A stretch of 64,000 bases of DNA, from NCBI RefSeq assembly GCF_024055605.1, contig NZ_JAMXLX010000012.1, forward strand, positions 1-64,000, written 5' to 3'. The number at the start of each line of letters is the position of its first letter. The first letter of the stretch is position 1. Below, piece after piece: positions 8,817-16,735 of the stretch. The DNA is from Ciceribacter sichuanensis. Lineage in GTDB: Bacteria; Pseudomonadota; Alphaproteobacteria; Rhizobiales; Rhizobiaceae. The position numbers and the translations under genes were made by a program. Under the pieces are notes generated by a model. It saw only the letters and a list, made by a program, of their open reading frames with translations, had not been told where the DNA came from and searched no databases.

Positions 8817-9533
8817 TCATGGCGCGCCGGCCCGAGCGACGGACACAACGATGCAGTTGGTCCCTGTTGGCAGAAGCAAGGCTTGCCCGCCATTGTCGGC
8901 GAGTGTGTAGACCGAACTCTTGCCTAGGTTGCGGGTAAGCGTGCTGCCTTTCGGCAATTTCTCCAGAACGTTGTCGCAGGATGTTGCAAAAGGCGCGACG
9001 CGGACCATGGCTCCTTCACAGGAGGCACCGTTCGGGGCCGCGAATACCAGTCCTGCGGCTGCTCCGGTGTACTGACCCGAACTATAGTCGAGGCCCACCA
9101 GCGCCTGCACCGGATGCCGGTCCGGTTCCTTCTCGTTCCACTCACTTTGAACGATAAATTCTGCCCCGTCCGTCAGCAGCTGGCCGAGAACCGGGAAGAC
9201 TGTGGAGCAAGCCTCGAGCCCGGCCTGTTTCGCATGGGCCAGGAACGGTGAATCGGGAAGAGACGGTTCCAGCGTTGTCGCAACTGGCGTCACCTGGGCG
9301 CGACCTCCTAAGGTTAAGAAGGGGCTAGGATATTTTAGGAATGCGACAGCCGCACCCGACACGAGCGCCAAAACTAGAAGTGCGACAATCACGATCCACA
9401 TTCTCAGGCCGCGCCCGGACGGTGCTTCGGTTCGTGGTTCATCGGAGCGTCGTGAGCCAGCCGTCCCCTTGTTTTCGTTCATGATCCTCTCGTAAATGGA
9501 TAGCTGGCTCATTGCTTCTTGCTCCTCGTTCAC
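8817..9533 (-). CDS. Hypothetical single-pass membrane protein
   Basis: 238 residues: a charged cytoplasmic N-terminus of about 45 residues, one strong membrane helix (MWIVIVALLVLALVSGAAVAFL, about residues 45-66), then a periplasmic domain of about 170 residues with cysteines at EACSTVF, GASCEGAM, TSCDNVL and TNCIVV that could pair as disulfides. Its start overlaps the end of the IalB-like gene by 4 bp (ATGA), so the two are translationally coupled. I do not recognise the family. Context suggests an envelope protein made together with the trimeric adhesin. Confidence 0.7.
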   Translation of the reverse strand: MNEEQEAMSQLSIYERIMNENKGTAGSRRSDEPRTEAPSGRGLRMWIVIVALLVLALVSGAAVAFLKYPSPFLTLGGRAQVTPVATTLEPSLPDSPFLAHAKQAGLEACSTVFPVLGQLLTDGAEFIVQSEWNEKEPDRHPVQALVGLDYSSGQYTGAAAGLVFAAPNGASCEGAMVRVAPFATSCDNVLEKLPKGSTLTRNLGKSSVYTLADNGGQALLLPTGTNCIVVSVARAGAP

Positions 9534-10117
9534 TTGATAGCTTTAAGAGCCGTAGCGAGGCCCGCGAGTGGCGCCGCGACCGTGATCTTCTGTCCATCTT
9601 TCATTGTATAGGTGACAGTCGGCGTTGCCTGCTTGGCGATCTGCTCGCGCAAGATCGGACCGACCGGGACCATACCGACGCAAACAGCCTCGCTACAGCC
9701 CTCCAGGACGACATCTACCGCAGTCCGTTTCTCGCGGAACGCCAAAGTGATCTTGCCAGCGCTTCCGACCGACGGTGGGACGCGCATGATCATGAAGGGC
9801 TTACCGCCTTCTGTCGCGGCAAGCGACCAGCTGAAGACCAAATTCCCAGAGGTATCCTCGATGATCTGGCTGATGTTGCAGACCATCTGACGAGACTTCA
9901 GGTTCTCGTCACAGATCAATGTCCAGTTCTCGAACGGTCGGATGATCCGCCTATATTCACCAACAGGTACATCTGAAGGTACGGCAACCTCCGAAGGTTT
10001 GAGCCGGTATCCATGCGACAGAAGGTCCTGACCGGCGGCCGGCGGGCCTCCGGTCAGGCACAGGAAGACCATCACCAGCGATAGGGGCTGAGGGGTTCTG
10101 ATGGCGTTCCTGATCAT
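9530..10117 (-). CDS. Invasion-associated locus B (IalB) family protein
   Basis: 195 residues with a signal peptide (LSLVMVFLCLTGGPPAAGQD) and the IalB core: FENWTLICD, RQMVCNISQII, PFMIMRVPP, LEGCSEAVCVGMVPVG and VTYTMKDGQKITVAAPLAG. The family was first described in Bartonella, where it affects entry into erythrocytes, and is widespread in alphaproteobacteria as a periplasmic or outer-membrane protein of unclear biochemical function. The gene lies 6 bp downstream of the trimeric autotransporter adhesin. It may help that adhesin mature or act with it at the surface. This is inference. Confidence 0.85.
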   Translation of the reverse strand: MIRNAIRTPQPLSLVMVFLCLTGGPPAAGQDLLSHGYRLKPSEVAVPSDVPVGEYRRIIRPFENWTLICDENLKSRQMVCNISQIIEDTSGNLVFSWSLAATEGGKPFMIMRVPPSVGSAGKITLAFREKRTAVDVVLEGCSEAVCVGMVPVGPILREQIAKQATPTVTYTMKDGQKITVAAPLAGLATALKAIK

Positions 10118-10123
10118 GTTGCC

Positions 10124-11491
10124 TCAGTTGAAAGTGTAGCTGAGGCCTGCACCGGCGCCCCAATGACCGCCAGCCGTGGTCGCGGATAAATTGGTGCGCA
10201 GACGTCCGTCTTCACTGGTGTAGCCTGCTCCGAACGCCAGTGCCCCTTCACCTCTCCAGATACCGCCGCCGACGGCTGCGCTGAGCTTACCGGGCCGGTC
10301 GTCATAGCGCAGCGACGCTGCGGCCAGACCGATTGCCGCGGCTTGCCGGGCTTCGGAACGGATAGCGCCAATGTCCTGGTTCAATTGATCGAACTTATAG
10401 TCGGTATAGTTGTTGGCCTCGTTGAGCGTGGTTACGGCAACCTGGTCTGTGTAGGTATTGGCAGCGGTCAGGGTGTCCGACAGACCCTCGTTGAGCTGTC
10501 CGACATTCACGGCATCCGTATCGGCAACGCCTGCGGCAACGTTGGAAATCAGCACTGGCGCGCTTGGATCACCGCCTATCAGGGTGACGCTGTTCGCTCG
10601 GGTGCCGTCGGCGTTGGTGTCGTAGAGGACAGCCCCCTCCGCGACTTCTCCGATCTCAGTGGCCAAGTTGTCAATGGATTGATTGGTCGCAAAAAGCTGA
10701 CTGCCATTGATAGCATCAGTCGAGCTGGCCGTAATCCGTCCAGCCCCAACATTGGTTACCGTGCGCTCTGCGCCTACGTCACCCACGCTCACCGTGCTGG
10801 TGGCTGTCGCCCCGGCAAAGACATAATCATGGCCATTGATGGTCGTGCCGGCGGTGTTGACGACTGTTTGCGTGGCCGAGCCAGAACCCAATGCGACATC
10901 GCCCGCATTGCTAGCTGCAGCTCCCTGACCGAGGGCGATGGCGCCGCTGCCAGTAGCGTTAGCTTGCTGACCCATGGCGATGGAAGCGTTACCACTCGCA
11001 AGCGCCTGAGTGCCGATGGCCGTTGCAGAGGGAGCGCTTGCTGTGGCCCCACCGCCGACCGCGATCGCATTCTCGCCCGTCGAAGAGGTTGTCGTCGTTC
11101 CAAGAGCAACGGTATCTATTCCCATGTTGGTAGCCTTCCACGCGTCAACATAGGCCCCATCAACCCCACCGACTGCATCGCTCGGAACATTGCTCACGAT
11201 AGCAAACCCGCCACCGGTGGTCGGCACAGTGCAGGTCCAGCTACCAGTGCCGCCAAAACCGGGCCGAGAGCAGAACGCGCCGGGGGTGTTCGCCGAATCG
11301 GCCAGCGCCGGAAGGGCAAAACCAAGGCTTACGGCGAGCACGCCACCAATACCGAGCATACCGCTGCTCATGCGTTTCACCGCCATGTGCGCCAAAGGTA
11401 GCGCGGCACTGATCCGCCGACGTCGTGCATGGCTGTGAGCCGGGAGGTCGGTTATAGAATGGCAGCTGTTGGTGTTTTCCATGTACATCAT
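10124..11491 (-). CDS. Trimeric autotransporter adhesin (YadA-like)
   Basis: 455 residues. An extended N-terminal leader of about 65 residues ends in a hydrophobic signal (GIGGVLAVSLGFALPALADS). Then comes a YadA-type head with repeats such as NAIAVGGGATASAPSATAIG, ALASGNASIAMGQ and GSGAIALGQGA, a neck and short coiled stalk (INGSQLFATNQSIDNLATEI, NVGQLNEGLSDTL), and a C-terminal membrane anchor (AAIGLAAASLRYDDRPGKLS ending in AGLSYTFN). The final aromatic-x-Phe/Asn end fits a Bam-inserted trimeric barrel. It binds surfaces or host matrix in related bacteria. GGAGG lies seven bases before the ATG. It heads a unit with IalB and two envelope genes. Confidence 0.93.
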   Translation of the reverse strand: MMYMENTNSCHSITDLPAHSHARRRRISAALPLAHMAVKRMSSGMLGIGGVLAVSLGFALPALADSANTPGAFCSRPGFGGTGSWTCTVPTTGGGFAIVSNVPSDAVGGVDGAYVDAWKATNMGIDTVALGTTTTSSTGENAIAVGGGATASAPSATAIGTQALASGNASIAMGQQANATGSGAIALGQGAAASNAGDVALGSGSATQTVVNTAGTTINGHDYVFAGATATSTVSVGDVGAERTVTNVGAGRITASSTDAINGSQLFATNQSIDNLATEIGEVAEGAVLYDTNADGTRANSVTLIGGDPSAPVLISNVAAGVADTDAVNVGQLNEGLSDTLTAANTYTDQVAVTTLNEANNYTDYKFDQLNQDIGAIRSEARQAAAIGLAAASLRYDDRPGKLSAAVGGGIWRGEGALAFGAGYTSEDGRLRTNLSATTAGGHWGAGAGLSYTFN

Positions 11492-11808
11492 TTATTCGCC
11501 TCCGATTTCGTATGTGGATGCCTCGACACGGGGCATGGATAACTTCTCTGTTGATGCACGAGTTCAGGCGCCCCGGCTTCATTCGCGACACCTGGCCGAC
11601 GTCCGGCCTGCAAGGTCGGGGCCGCTTTCGCCTGATTGATGGGGGCAACAAAGCCCAGCAAAGCCATGTGACTAGGCGAGATCGTCTTGCGGAAGACGAC
11701 GAAGACCGTTTGGGCATAATCGCCCCGATGCCAATCGCCAATTTCGCGCGGAGGTGCGGAAAGTGAAACGCGCGAGAGTTGAAAGGCTTGGACAGCAACG
11801 TATCTCAT
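11488..11808 (-). CDS. Hypothetical small protein overlapping the adhesin start
   Basis: A possible 106-residue protein starting MRYVAVQAFQLSRVS, with GGGAA upstream. Its stop overlaps the start codon of the trimeric adhesin (11488-11491), the arrangement seen for translational coupling. It shows no recognised domain, only one weakly hydrophobic stretch, and its end is proline- and basic-rich. It may instead be an untranslated leader that happens to be open. The overlap is the main reason it is listed. Confidence 0.28.
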   Translation of the reverse strand: MRYVAVQAFQLSRVSLSAPPREIGDWHRGDYAQTVFVVFRKTISPSHMALLGFVAPINQAKAAPTLQAGRRPGVANEAGAPELVHQQRSYPCPVSRHPHTKSEANK

Positions 11809-12109
11809 GATAAAGGTTCCCGTGCCCTGAAACCCTTGTTTTGGGCCAGTGCGGTCTATCCGTTGGATTTCCAAAAGCCTCGACGAGGGCTACCGCCGAG
11901 GGGTTGACATCAACTGGATGTGATCTTGGGCGGGCATAGCAAGAGCGCGGGCCAGCGGTGCCAGTCTTCGGGGGGAGGACATTCCTGAACATCGACGGGA
12001 CTATCCCGCGACGCGCAAAGCCCTGGGCTGCGACCGGCCTGAATGGACCGATCCAGCCCCTTCGGCTCTTGCGCCGCCCTTGCGCGATGGTGCACGAACC
12101 AACGTTCGA
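11809..12109. other. Intergenic region upstream of the adhesin unit
   Basis: About 300 bp between the unknown gene ending at 12110 and the adhesin unit. Open frames exist on both strands but none has a convincing ribosome site or a recognisable motif. It should contain the adhesin promoter. I could not pick out a clear -35/-10 pair. Confidence 0.3.
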
Positions 12110-12562
12110 TCATGGGCGTGTCCTCACCTTCTGTTTCGCCGGTTGTAAGTCGGCATGCCGCGACGTACCCGGTTCGATCAGATCGTGGGCGGTTGTACAT
12201 TCCGCCGAACGAATATTTCCCCCCTCGCGCCGCCCGGCCTGCTCGGCGAGCCTGATCATCCGGCCAAGATCGGTTTCCTGACCCGGCGGCTGCGCGAACA
12301 GGGCGGAGGTGATGGCGTCGTTCGACAGCACAAGGCTCCCGAGATGGCGCAGCATCCCGAGAAGAAGCGTAGGAGAAGCCTCCGACATCGCCGCAGCTAC
12401 CAGTCCATAGAGATAGTGGCAAAGGATGAGATCAACCTCTGTGGAGCCACCGTTTCCGGAAAGTCGCTGCCGCAACATCGCTTCTGTAGAGCATGCCTTC
12501 TGCTCGAGTCGGGACAGCGTGCTGCCCGACAGATTTAGGGCAACAATGGACTCATTGTGCAT
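12110..12562 (-). CDS. Hypothetical protein, last gene of the EAL operon
   Basis: 150 residues from MHNESIVALNLSG, chosen because GGGAGAA precedes this ATG. The middle is helical (STLSRLEQKACSTEAMLRQRL, LILCHYLYGLVAAAMSEAS, LLLGMLRHLGSLVLSND) and the C-terminus is charged. There is no signal peptide or recognised domain. The start lies inside the 3' end of the EAL gene (11-bp overlap), so it is probably co-translated. The function is unknown. It may be a partner of the EAL or Fis-like protein. Confidence 0.55.
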   Translation of the reverse strand: MHNESIVALNLSGSTLSRLEQKACSTEAMLRQRLSGNGGSTEVDLILCHYLYGLVAAAMSEASPTLLLGMLRHLGSLVLSNDAITSALFAQPPGQETDLGRMIRLAEQAGRREGGNIRSAECTTAHDLIEPGTSRHADLQPAKQKVRTRP

Positions 12563-13496
12563 AAGCTGAACTTCTCCCATGTGCGAGGAAGCAGGGCTCG
12601 CACGCGTTCCCAAAGACCATTGGCATTGGAGGCGAAACGGACGGACGCGCGATGCAGTTCATGGGTCGTTTTTTCCGCGCATGGCGCATGTAAAGGTAAC
12701 GGACAAGTTCCAGCCCGGCATCGCCATCCAGCCTTTTCCACCGCTCAAAGATAGGTGCGGAGGAAAGGGATCCTCGCCCCCAGTGAATCCTGCGGCGCGC
12801 GCTGCCGCCAGGATGTTCACTCGTCTCAATCCCTTCAACGACGATAGTATACGCAAGACAGGAACGCAGTACGACAAGGGACAGTATCCCCTCTCCGTCG
12901 ACTGGTCTCCTGCGCAAATCCGCGAGGCAACTGCGATCGATGTTGACGATGTCCCGATCGATATCGATGTCATGGAAATGGCGGGCCGTCGCGTTACCCG
13001 CCCCGAAATCGTCGACGGTAATTCTACAACCGAGCGCCTGCACTTCGGTCAGCTGGATTGGCGCTCCGACAAATTCGCGGACCGGACTGCTTTCCGTGAT
13101 CTCCAGTGTGAGCCCACGCGTGAGGTGAGGACGCGCGCCGATCATACGCAGGATAGATCTCCAAGACGCTTCGACTGACAGCGCACCGGGAGAGATATTG
13201 CAGCCAAGGACCGCCAGCGGGTCGGCATCCTGAGCGTCGAGCACCATGTGCACCATTGCTGCGTCCAGTAGCACTATATCTCCACGGGCTTCGAGATCCC
13301 CGATGAGTTCGCCTAGCTTAAGGACCACCTTACCGTCCACGAGTACCCGGGTAGCACATTCACTGTAGAAATCCGTCGCATCCAGATGCACAAGATCGAC
13401 GATGAGCTCGGCGACAAATCCGATCCGGATTGCCTCCGGCCCATCGTCTGGCCCGCCGCTCCGGGATTGGCCCAAAAAGATCGCTGCCGTTGTCAT
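12552..13496 (-). CDS. Degenerate EAL-domain protein (probable c-di-GMP sensor or dead phosphodiesterase)
   Basis: 314 residues, an EAL fold by pattern: NISPGALS, LTLEITESS, ITVDDFGAGNAT, VNIDRSCL, VVEGIETSEH and GRGSLSSAPIFE. Several active-site positions look changed: the EAL triad reads ECA (YSECATRVL) and the lysine of the K-I-D motif is Asn (VNID). The DD pair and later glutamates remain. Loss of the lysine and EAL triad argues against hydrolysis of c-di-GMP. Near 12795-12822 the expected LAAARAAGFTGG is found in the +1 frame, so two compensating frameshifts seem to have scrambled about ten residues. The start overlaps the upstream gene by 4 bp. Confidence 0.75.
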   Translation of the reverse strand: MTTAAIFLGQSRSGGPDDGPEAIRIGFVAELIVDLVHLDATDFYSECATRVLVDGKVVLKLGELIGDLEARGDIVLLDAAMVHMVLDAQDADPLAVLGCNISPGALSVEASWRSILRMIGARPHLTRGLTLEITESSPVREFVGAPIQLTEVQALGCRITVDDFGAGNATARHFHDIDIDRDIVNIDRSCLADLRRRPVDGEGILSLVVLRSCLAYTIVVEGIETSEHPGGSARRRIHWGRGSLSSAPIFERWKRLDGDAGLELVRYLYMRHARKKRPMNCIARPSVSPPMPMVFGNACEPCFLAHGRSSAYAQ

Positions 13497-14128
13497 TGGC
13501 CTTTCTCCGAGGACTTTGCCGCGCTAAGGCGCCTCAGCAGCTGGGTGTTCACCTGCGACTGCAGAGTTTCGATCGACATGCCAAGCGAAAAAGCCGCACT
13601 TGATAATTCGCCCCTGAAATGGCGTAGGGTCTTCAGGATCAGGCGCCACTCCACTTCTTCGAGGGAACGTCCGACGAGAGCATCGATGGCGCCATCTACG
13701 GTTTTTGGAGCAAGATCGCCGAGACTGCCAGAGAGATGACCCACGATGTGGTCGAGCAAGCGCTCCTCGCTGGAGGTGATCAAAACACAGTCGACCTCCC
13801 CCCCATCTTCATGAAGAACGTAGAAACCGGTTTCGGAATCCAATTCCACTTTCAACGAAGCCTCGCTGCTTCCACAGATAGCGAGATGAGGCTTGTTGTC
13901 GCTGCATAGCGACACGACACCGCGATCGCTCTCGGCGTGTTCGCCTAACAGAAGACAGACTTCCGCTCCAATAATGCTGAGGTGAACCAGTTGGGCCGAC
14001 AAATCCTGGCCCGGAAGAGCTTTTCGCGCACCAAAGGCTACTCGTCCCGCAAGGAACCGTTTACCGTCATCGACCAAACCCTGGAGTTCATTGGTTTCGT
14101 TGGACAAACGAGGAGGGCGCTCCATCAT
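13493..14128 (-). CDS. Hypothetical protein with a Fis-like C-terminal helix pair
   Basis: About 211 residues starting MMERPPRLSNETNE. The central part (LVHLSIIGAEVCLLLGEHAE, LDSETGFYVLHEDGG) has no recognised family. The end, ILKTLRHFRGELSSAAFSLG followed by MSIETLQSQV, resembles the Fis-type helix-turn-helix, in which a first helix ends HF-x-G-x-x-S-x-A-A. It could therefore be a DNA-binding regulator. It is joined by 4-bp ATGA overlaps to the membrane gene upstream (14125-14128) and the EAL gene downstream (13493-13496), so the four proteins are likely made together. No function can be assigned. Confidence 0.55.
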   Translation of the reverse strand: MMERPPRLSNETNELQGLVDDGKRFLAGRVAFGARKALPGQDLSAQLVHLSIIGAEVCLLLGEHAESDRGVVSLCSDNKPHLAICGSSEASLKVELDSETGFYVLHEDGGEVDCVLITSSEERLLDHIVGHLSGSLGDLAPKTVDGAIDALVGRSLEEVEWRLILKTLRHFRGELSSAAFSLGMSIETLQSQVNTQLLRRLSAAKSSEKGQ

Positions 14129-14499
14129 TCGCCTCCTCGCGCCCACCAGCCGGCAAGCCCCGCGCCCACTGATGCGACAAGGACGGAAACAGCCAGAAGA
14201 TACGTTCCTTGCGCGAGAGCGCCGACGATGAAACCGGACAAGGCGCCAGCAAAAAGAAGGAAGACCGCAGGACTAGAGGCGACTTCCTCTTGATTACCGG
14301 AGGATTCGAGATGCGCCCCGTATGGCTCGCAACAGCGCTCCCGCCGGGAGTATCCGTCACCCGAACTGGTTGCGGCTAGTCCAGCCTCCCTGTCCGCCAG
14401 AGTTTCAGACAACCGTATGATTTTACAGCGGGTTTCCTGTGGCAAAATTGATCCCTTCTTTTCTCCCGGCGAAAGTCCGCAGCCCGCGCGGAAACACAC
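14125..14499 (-). CDS. Hypothetical small membrane protein
   Basis: Up to 124 residues. The C-terminal half carries two membrane helices (PAVFLLFAGALSGFIVGALA and TYLLAVSVLVASVGAGLAGW) separated by a short turn. The N-terminal half is polar with several cysteines. The start is uncertain: a GTG at 14499 has no ribosome site, while a TTG near 14448 follows AAGGGA. It is the first gene of the overlapped operon that includes the Fis-like and EAL proteins. A membrane anchor or input component for that operon is conceivable but unproven. Confidence 0.45.
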   Translation of the reverse strand: MCFRAGCGLSPGEKKGSILPQETRCKIIRLSETLADREAGLAATSSGDGYSRRERCCEPYGAHLESSGNQEEVASSPAVFLLFAGALSGFIVGALAQGTYLLAVSVLVASVGAGLAGWWARGGE

Positions 14500-14911
14500 T
14501 CAACGAAAACACCAACTTGTGAACTGCGCTACCATTGATGTGCGACGTAATCTGCTCCTGTCTTAATCGGGGGCTTCGGCTGTCAAGTCCGTGATCGTAG
14601 TCACCATCTGTCCCGGCATGTTCTCGTCTCCTCAAAGACTGCGCTTCATTTGCGTGGCCCACAGCACAGCGCGGCGGTCCCCGGCAATGCCCAAGGATTC
14701 GTCATTGTGGGCAAATGAAGACAATACGTTTCACAGGCCAATCCTCAGTTTCACCAGCCGAAAGAGACCATCCTGACAAGGGCAACGAAACAGCCCGCGA
14801 AGTACTCGCCGCTTTCGCAGATATGTGCTGGCAGCTTATCTGCGCCCGCTGCTATCTTCACTGGTTCCTCCATCGGCAAATCAATTATTGCGATAGGACA
14901 GCGGAACGTCG

Positions 14912-14927
14912 CTAATTGGCAAATAAG
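14912..14927 (-). promoter_or_regulatory. LysR-type operator candidate, copy A
   Basis: On the minus strand it reads CTTATTTGCCAATTAG. It differs from copies B and C at one base. It lies 413 bp upstream of the membrane-EAL operon, in reverse orientation to copy B. Confidence 0.45.
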
Positions 14928-15263
14928 GAAATCGAGGCGGGTGCCGTTGCGATCTGGATGGGTACATGTGCCAATATCTGGCACTCATTCTTACGATGAT
15001 ACATCTTGCTTTTGGGTGCCCCCTCGGCTCTCGCCGGGGCCAAATTTCTCGATAATATTGCAGAGCACTCTTCAAAAAAAGAATCTCGACGTGGCCTGCA
15101 CGGATGACATGGCTCTCTGCCACACAGCGGCACGGCCAGGAAACGGTTCTCGCGCATTTGCGATTGGCAATGCGATGGTAACCGGAGGACAAAAGGGGCA
15201 TTCCCCGGTTCACGCCGACATCCTTGGGACGGCCTCAAGGGACAACCTCTGATAGGCCGATCA

Positions 15264-15279
15264 CTTATTTGCCAATAAG
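15264..15279 (+). promoter_or_regulatory. LysR-type operator candidate, copy B
   Basis: Reads CTTATTTGCCAATAAG: six-base inverted arms around TGCC, and an outer A/T pair extends the arms to seven. It contains T-N11-A spacing of the LysR type. It lies 107 bp upstream of the plus-strand LysR gene, a normal place for autoregulation. Confidence 0.55.
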
Positions 15280-15385
15280 TAATCTAAGCAAACAAGCTCT
15301 GTCTCGGCTTCAGCGAACTACTGAGCCGAGGGCCTATGACGGATGACGTCAGGTACTCGCAGTCGCCGGGAACAGAGGGGGTATA

Positions 15386-16258
15386 GTGGTTAAATTTGGA
15401 TCTCTTGAACGACTGTCTTTAGGCACGATTCGCTGCGTTAGGGAAGTATTGGCCTGCCAAAGCGTTTCTGGGGCCGCCGAACGGCTCGGAATTACCCAGC
15501 CGGCTGTCTCCCAGCAGGTCGCTCGATTCGAAAAGCTGTCCGGCATTCCCATCATCACACGTCGCGGCAATAGCTTCATTGTGCGTTCGGACACCGTCGC
15601 CGACCTGATTGCCACAATCGTCGAGGCTGAGAACACATTGCGGAACATAGCGCATGGTCAGCAAAGAACGAAACCGCGCCTTGGGATCTGTGATTATCTT
15701 GCAGCACGTTACTGTTACGCAATCGAGCAGTATCAGAACCTCGGACGTGATTTTGAGATCTGTGTCGGCCGCCCGGCGAATCTGGCAGAGATGTTCAAAC
15801 GCGGAGAACTCGACGTCGTGGTGCGGCCCCTCTTCCATCACGAAATCGAACCGGAGTTGGGAACCGAAGTGGAGCTGGCGTGGGTGGGCGCTGGCGAATC
15901 CTGGACTGCGCAGGAGACCGAGCCCACGCGGCCACTGCCTGTGATTCTCGAGTCAAATCAGTCGCCCTACACCTATTACGCCGAACGGCTACTCCAAGAG
16001 TCTCGGACGCCGTACAATATCATTGCCAGAGTGGACGACCATCTTGTGCGTTCGCACTTCATTGCGGCTGGTATCGCATGTACCGCGATCCCGAGGTTTC
16101 TAATGCTTTCACTACCAGCCAAGATCGCTGTGCTGCCTCAAGTACCCAAAAGCGCCGAAGTTCGCTTTGGTCTTTTTCATAATAAGAAGGCACTCTCCTT
16201 CAAAGCGGCGGAGGCTATCTTCGACGTGCTTAGCGCAGAGCTGAATCGGGTAGTCTGA
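15386..16258 (+). CDS. LysR-family transcriptional regulator (paralogue 1)
   Basis: 290 residues with a GTG start preceded by GAGGGGGT. The N-terminal winged HTH is clear (CVREVLACQSVSGAAERLG, ITQPAVSQQVARFEKL, ITRRGNSFIV). The ligand domain from about residue 90 has the block RLGICDYLAARYC, GELDVVVRPLF, the inter-lobe stretch VILESNQSPYTYYAERLLQE and RVDDHLVRSHFIAAGI. The minus-strand gene at 16736-17620 encodes a close paralogue with nearly every one of these blocks. Target genes are unknown; copy B of the palindrome lies just upstream. Confidence 0.9.
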   Translation: MVKFGSLERLSLGTIRCVREVLACQSVSGAAERLGITQPAVSQQVARFEKLSGIPIITRRGNSFIVRSDTVADLIATIVEAENTLRNIAHGQQRTKPRLGICDYLAARYCYAIEQYQNLGRDFEICVGRPANLAEMFKRGELDVVVRPLFHHEIEPELGTEVELAWVGAGESWTAQETEPTRPLPVILESNQSPYTYYAERLLQESRTPYNIIARVDDHLVRSHFIAAGIACTAIPRFLMLSLPAKIAVLPQVPKSAEVRFGLFHNKKALSFKAAEAIFDVLSAELNRVV

Positions 16259-16264
16259 ACAGGT

Positions 16265-16640
16265 AGAATATCCGTTATGATCAAGCGGTTTTTGGGCCCA
16301 TTTTCGATTGTGCCGTAGCGGTGCCTTTTCCGTGGCTTTGAACTGATCATATTTGGCCTTGCAGTCCGGGTTGAAGCGGTATCTGACGAGGGCGGACATC
16401 TAGAGTGCCTGCCAGACGATGGCGCAGCCGTCAGCGATGAAGGCGCGTCCGGTCCATCGTCCGGATTGTCGGCTCTCAGTGAGTGCAAGCCCGGAGAACG
16501 AACGCGGCTGCGGCCTTTTCATCCAGGTCACCAGTCGGGGCATTTCGATGAGAAGCGTCAAGGCCGTGATCTGCCATACGCCCGGGATAGAGATCAGGAT
16601 ATCGAACCTGGCCCTGAGAGACGTGTCCTTGGCAATCAAT
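16265..16640 (-). pseudogene. IS110-family transposase C-terminal remnant
   Basis: On the minus strand the segment reads LRARFDILISIPGVWQITAL, TLLIEMPRLVTW, FSGLALTESRQSGRW and GRAFIADGCAIVWQAL, then in another frame SALVRYRFNPDCKAKYDQFK. This is the transposase_20 domain and tail of an IS110-type element. Frames shift and the N-terminal DEDD part is absent. It lies between the 3' ends of the two paralogous LysR genes. Confidence 0.75.
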
Positions 16641-16735
16641 GGTGGTTTCGTCTATGCAAATAAGAAGAGGGCGGATGAAGTACGCCATTCGGTCTATCCA
16701 CCATGGGGTCTTTTCCGCCCTCCAGCTTGCATCCG

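Larger units (their letters stand above)
14500..15385. other. 886-bp intergenic region between the EAL operon and the first LysR gene
   Basis: No open frame here has both a ribosome site and a recognisable product. The region holds two of the three copies of the CTTATTTGCCAATAAG-type motif (14912-14927 reversed, and 15264-15279). It probably contains promoters for the minus-strand operon to the left and the LysR gene to the right. Confidence 0.5.
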
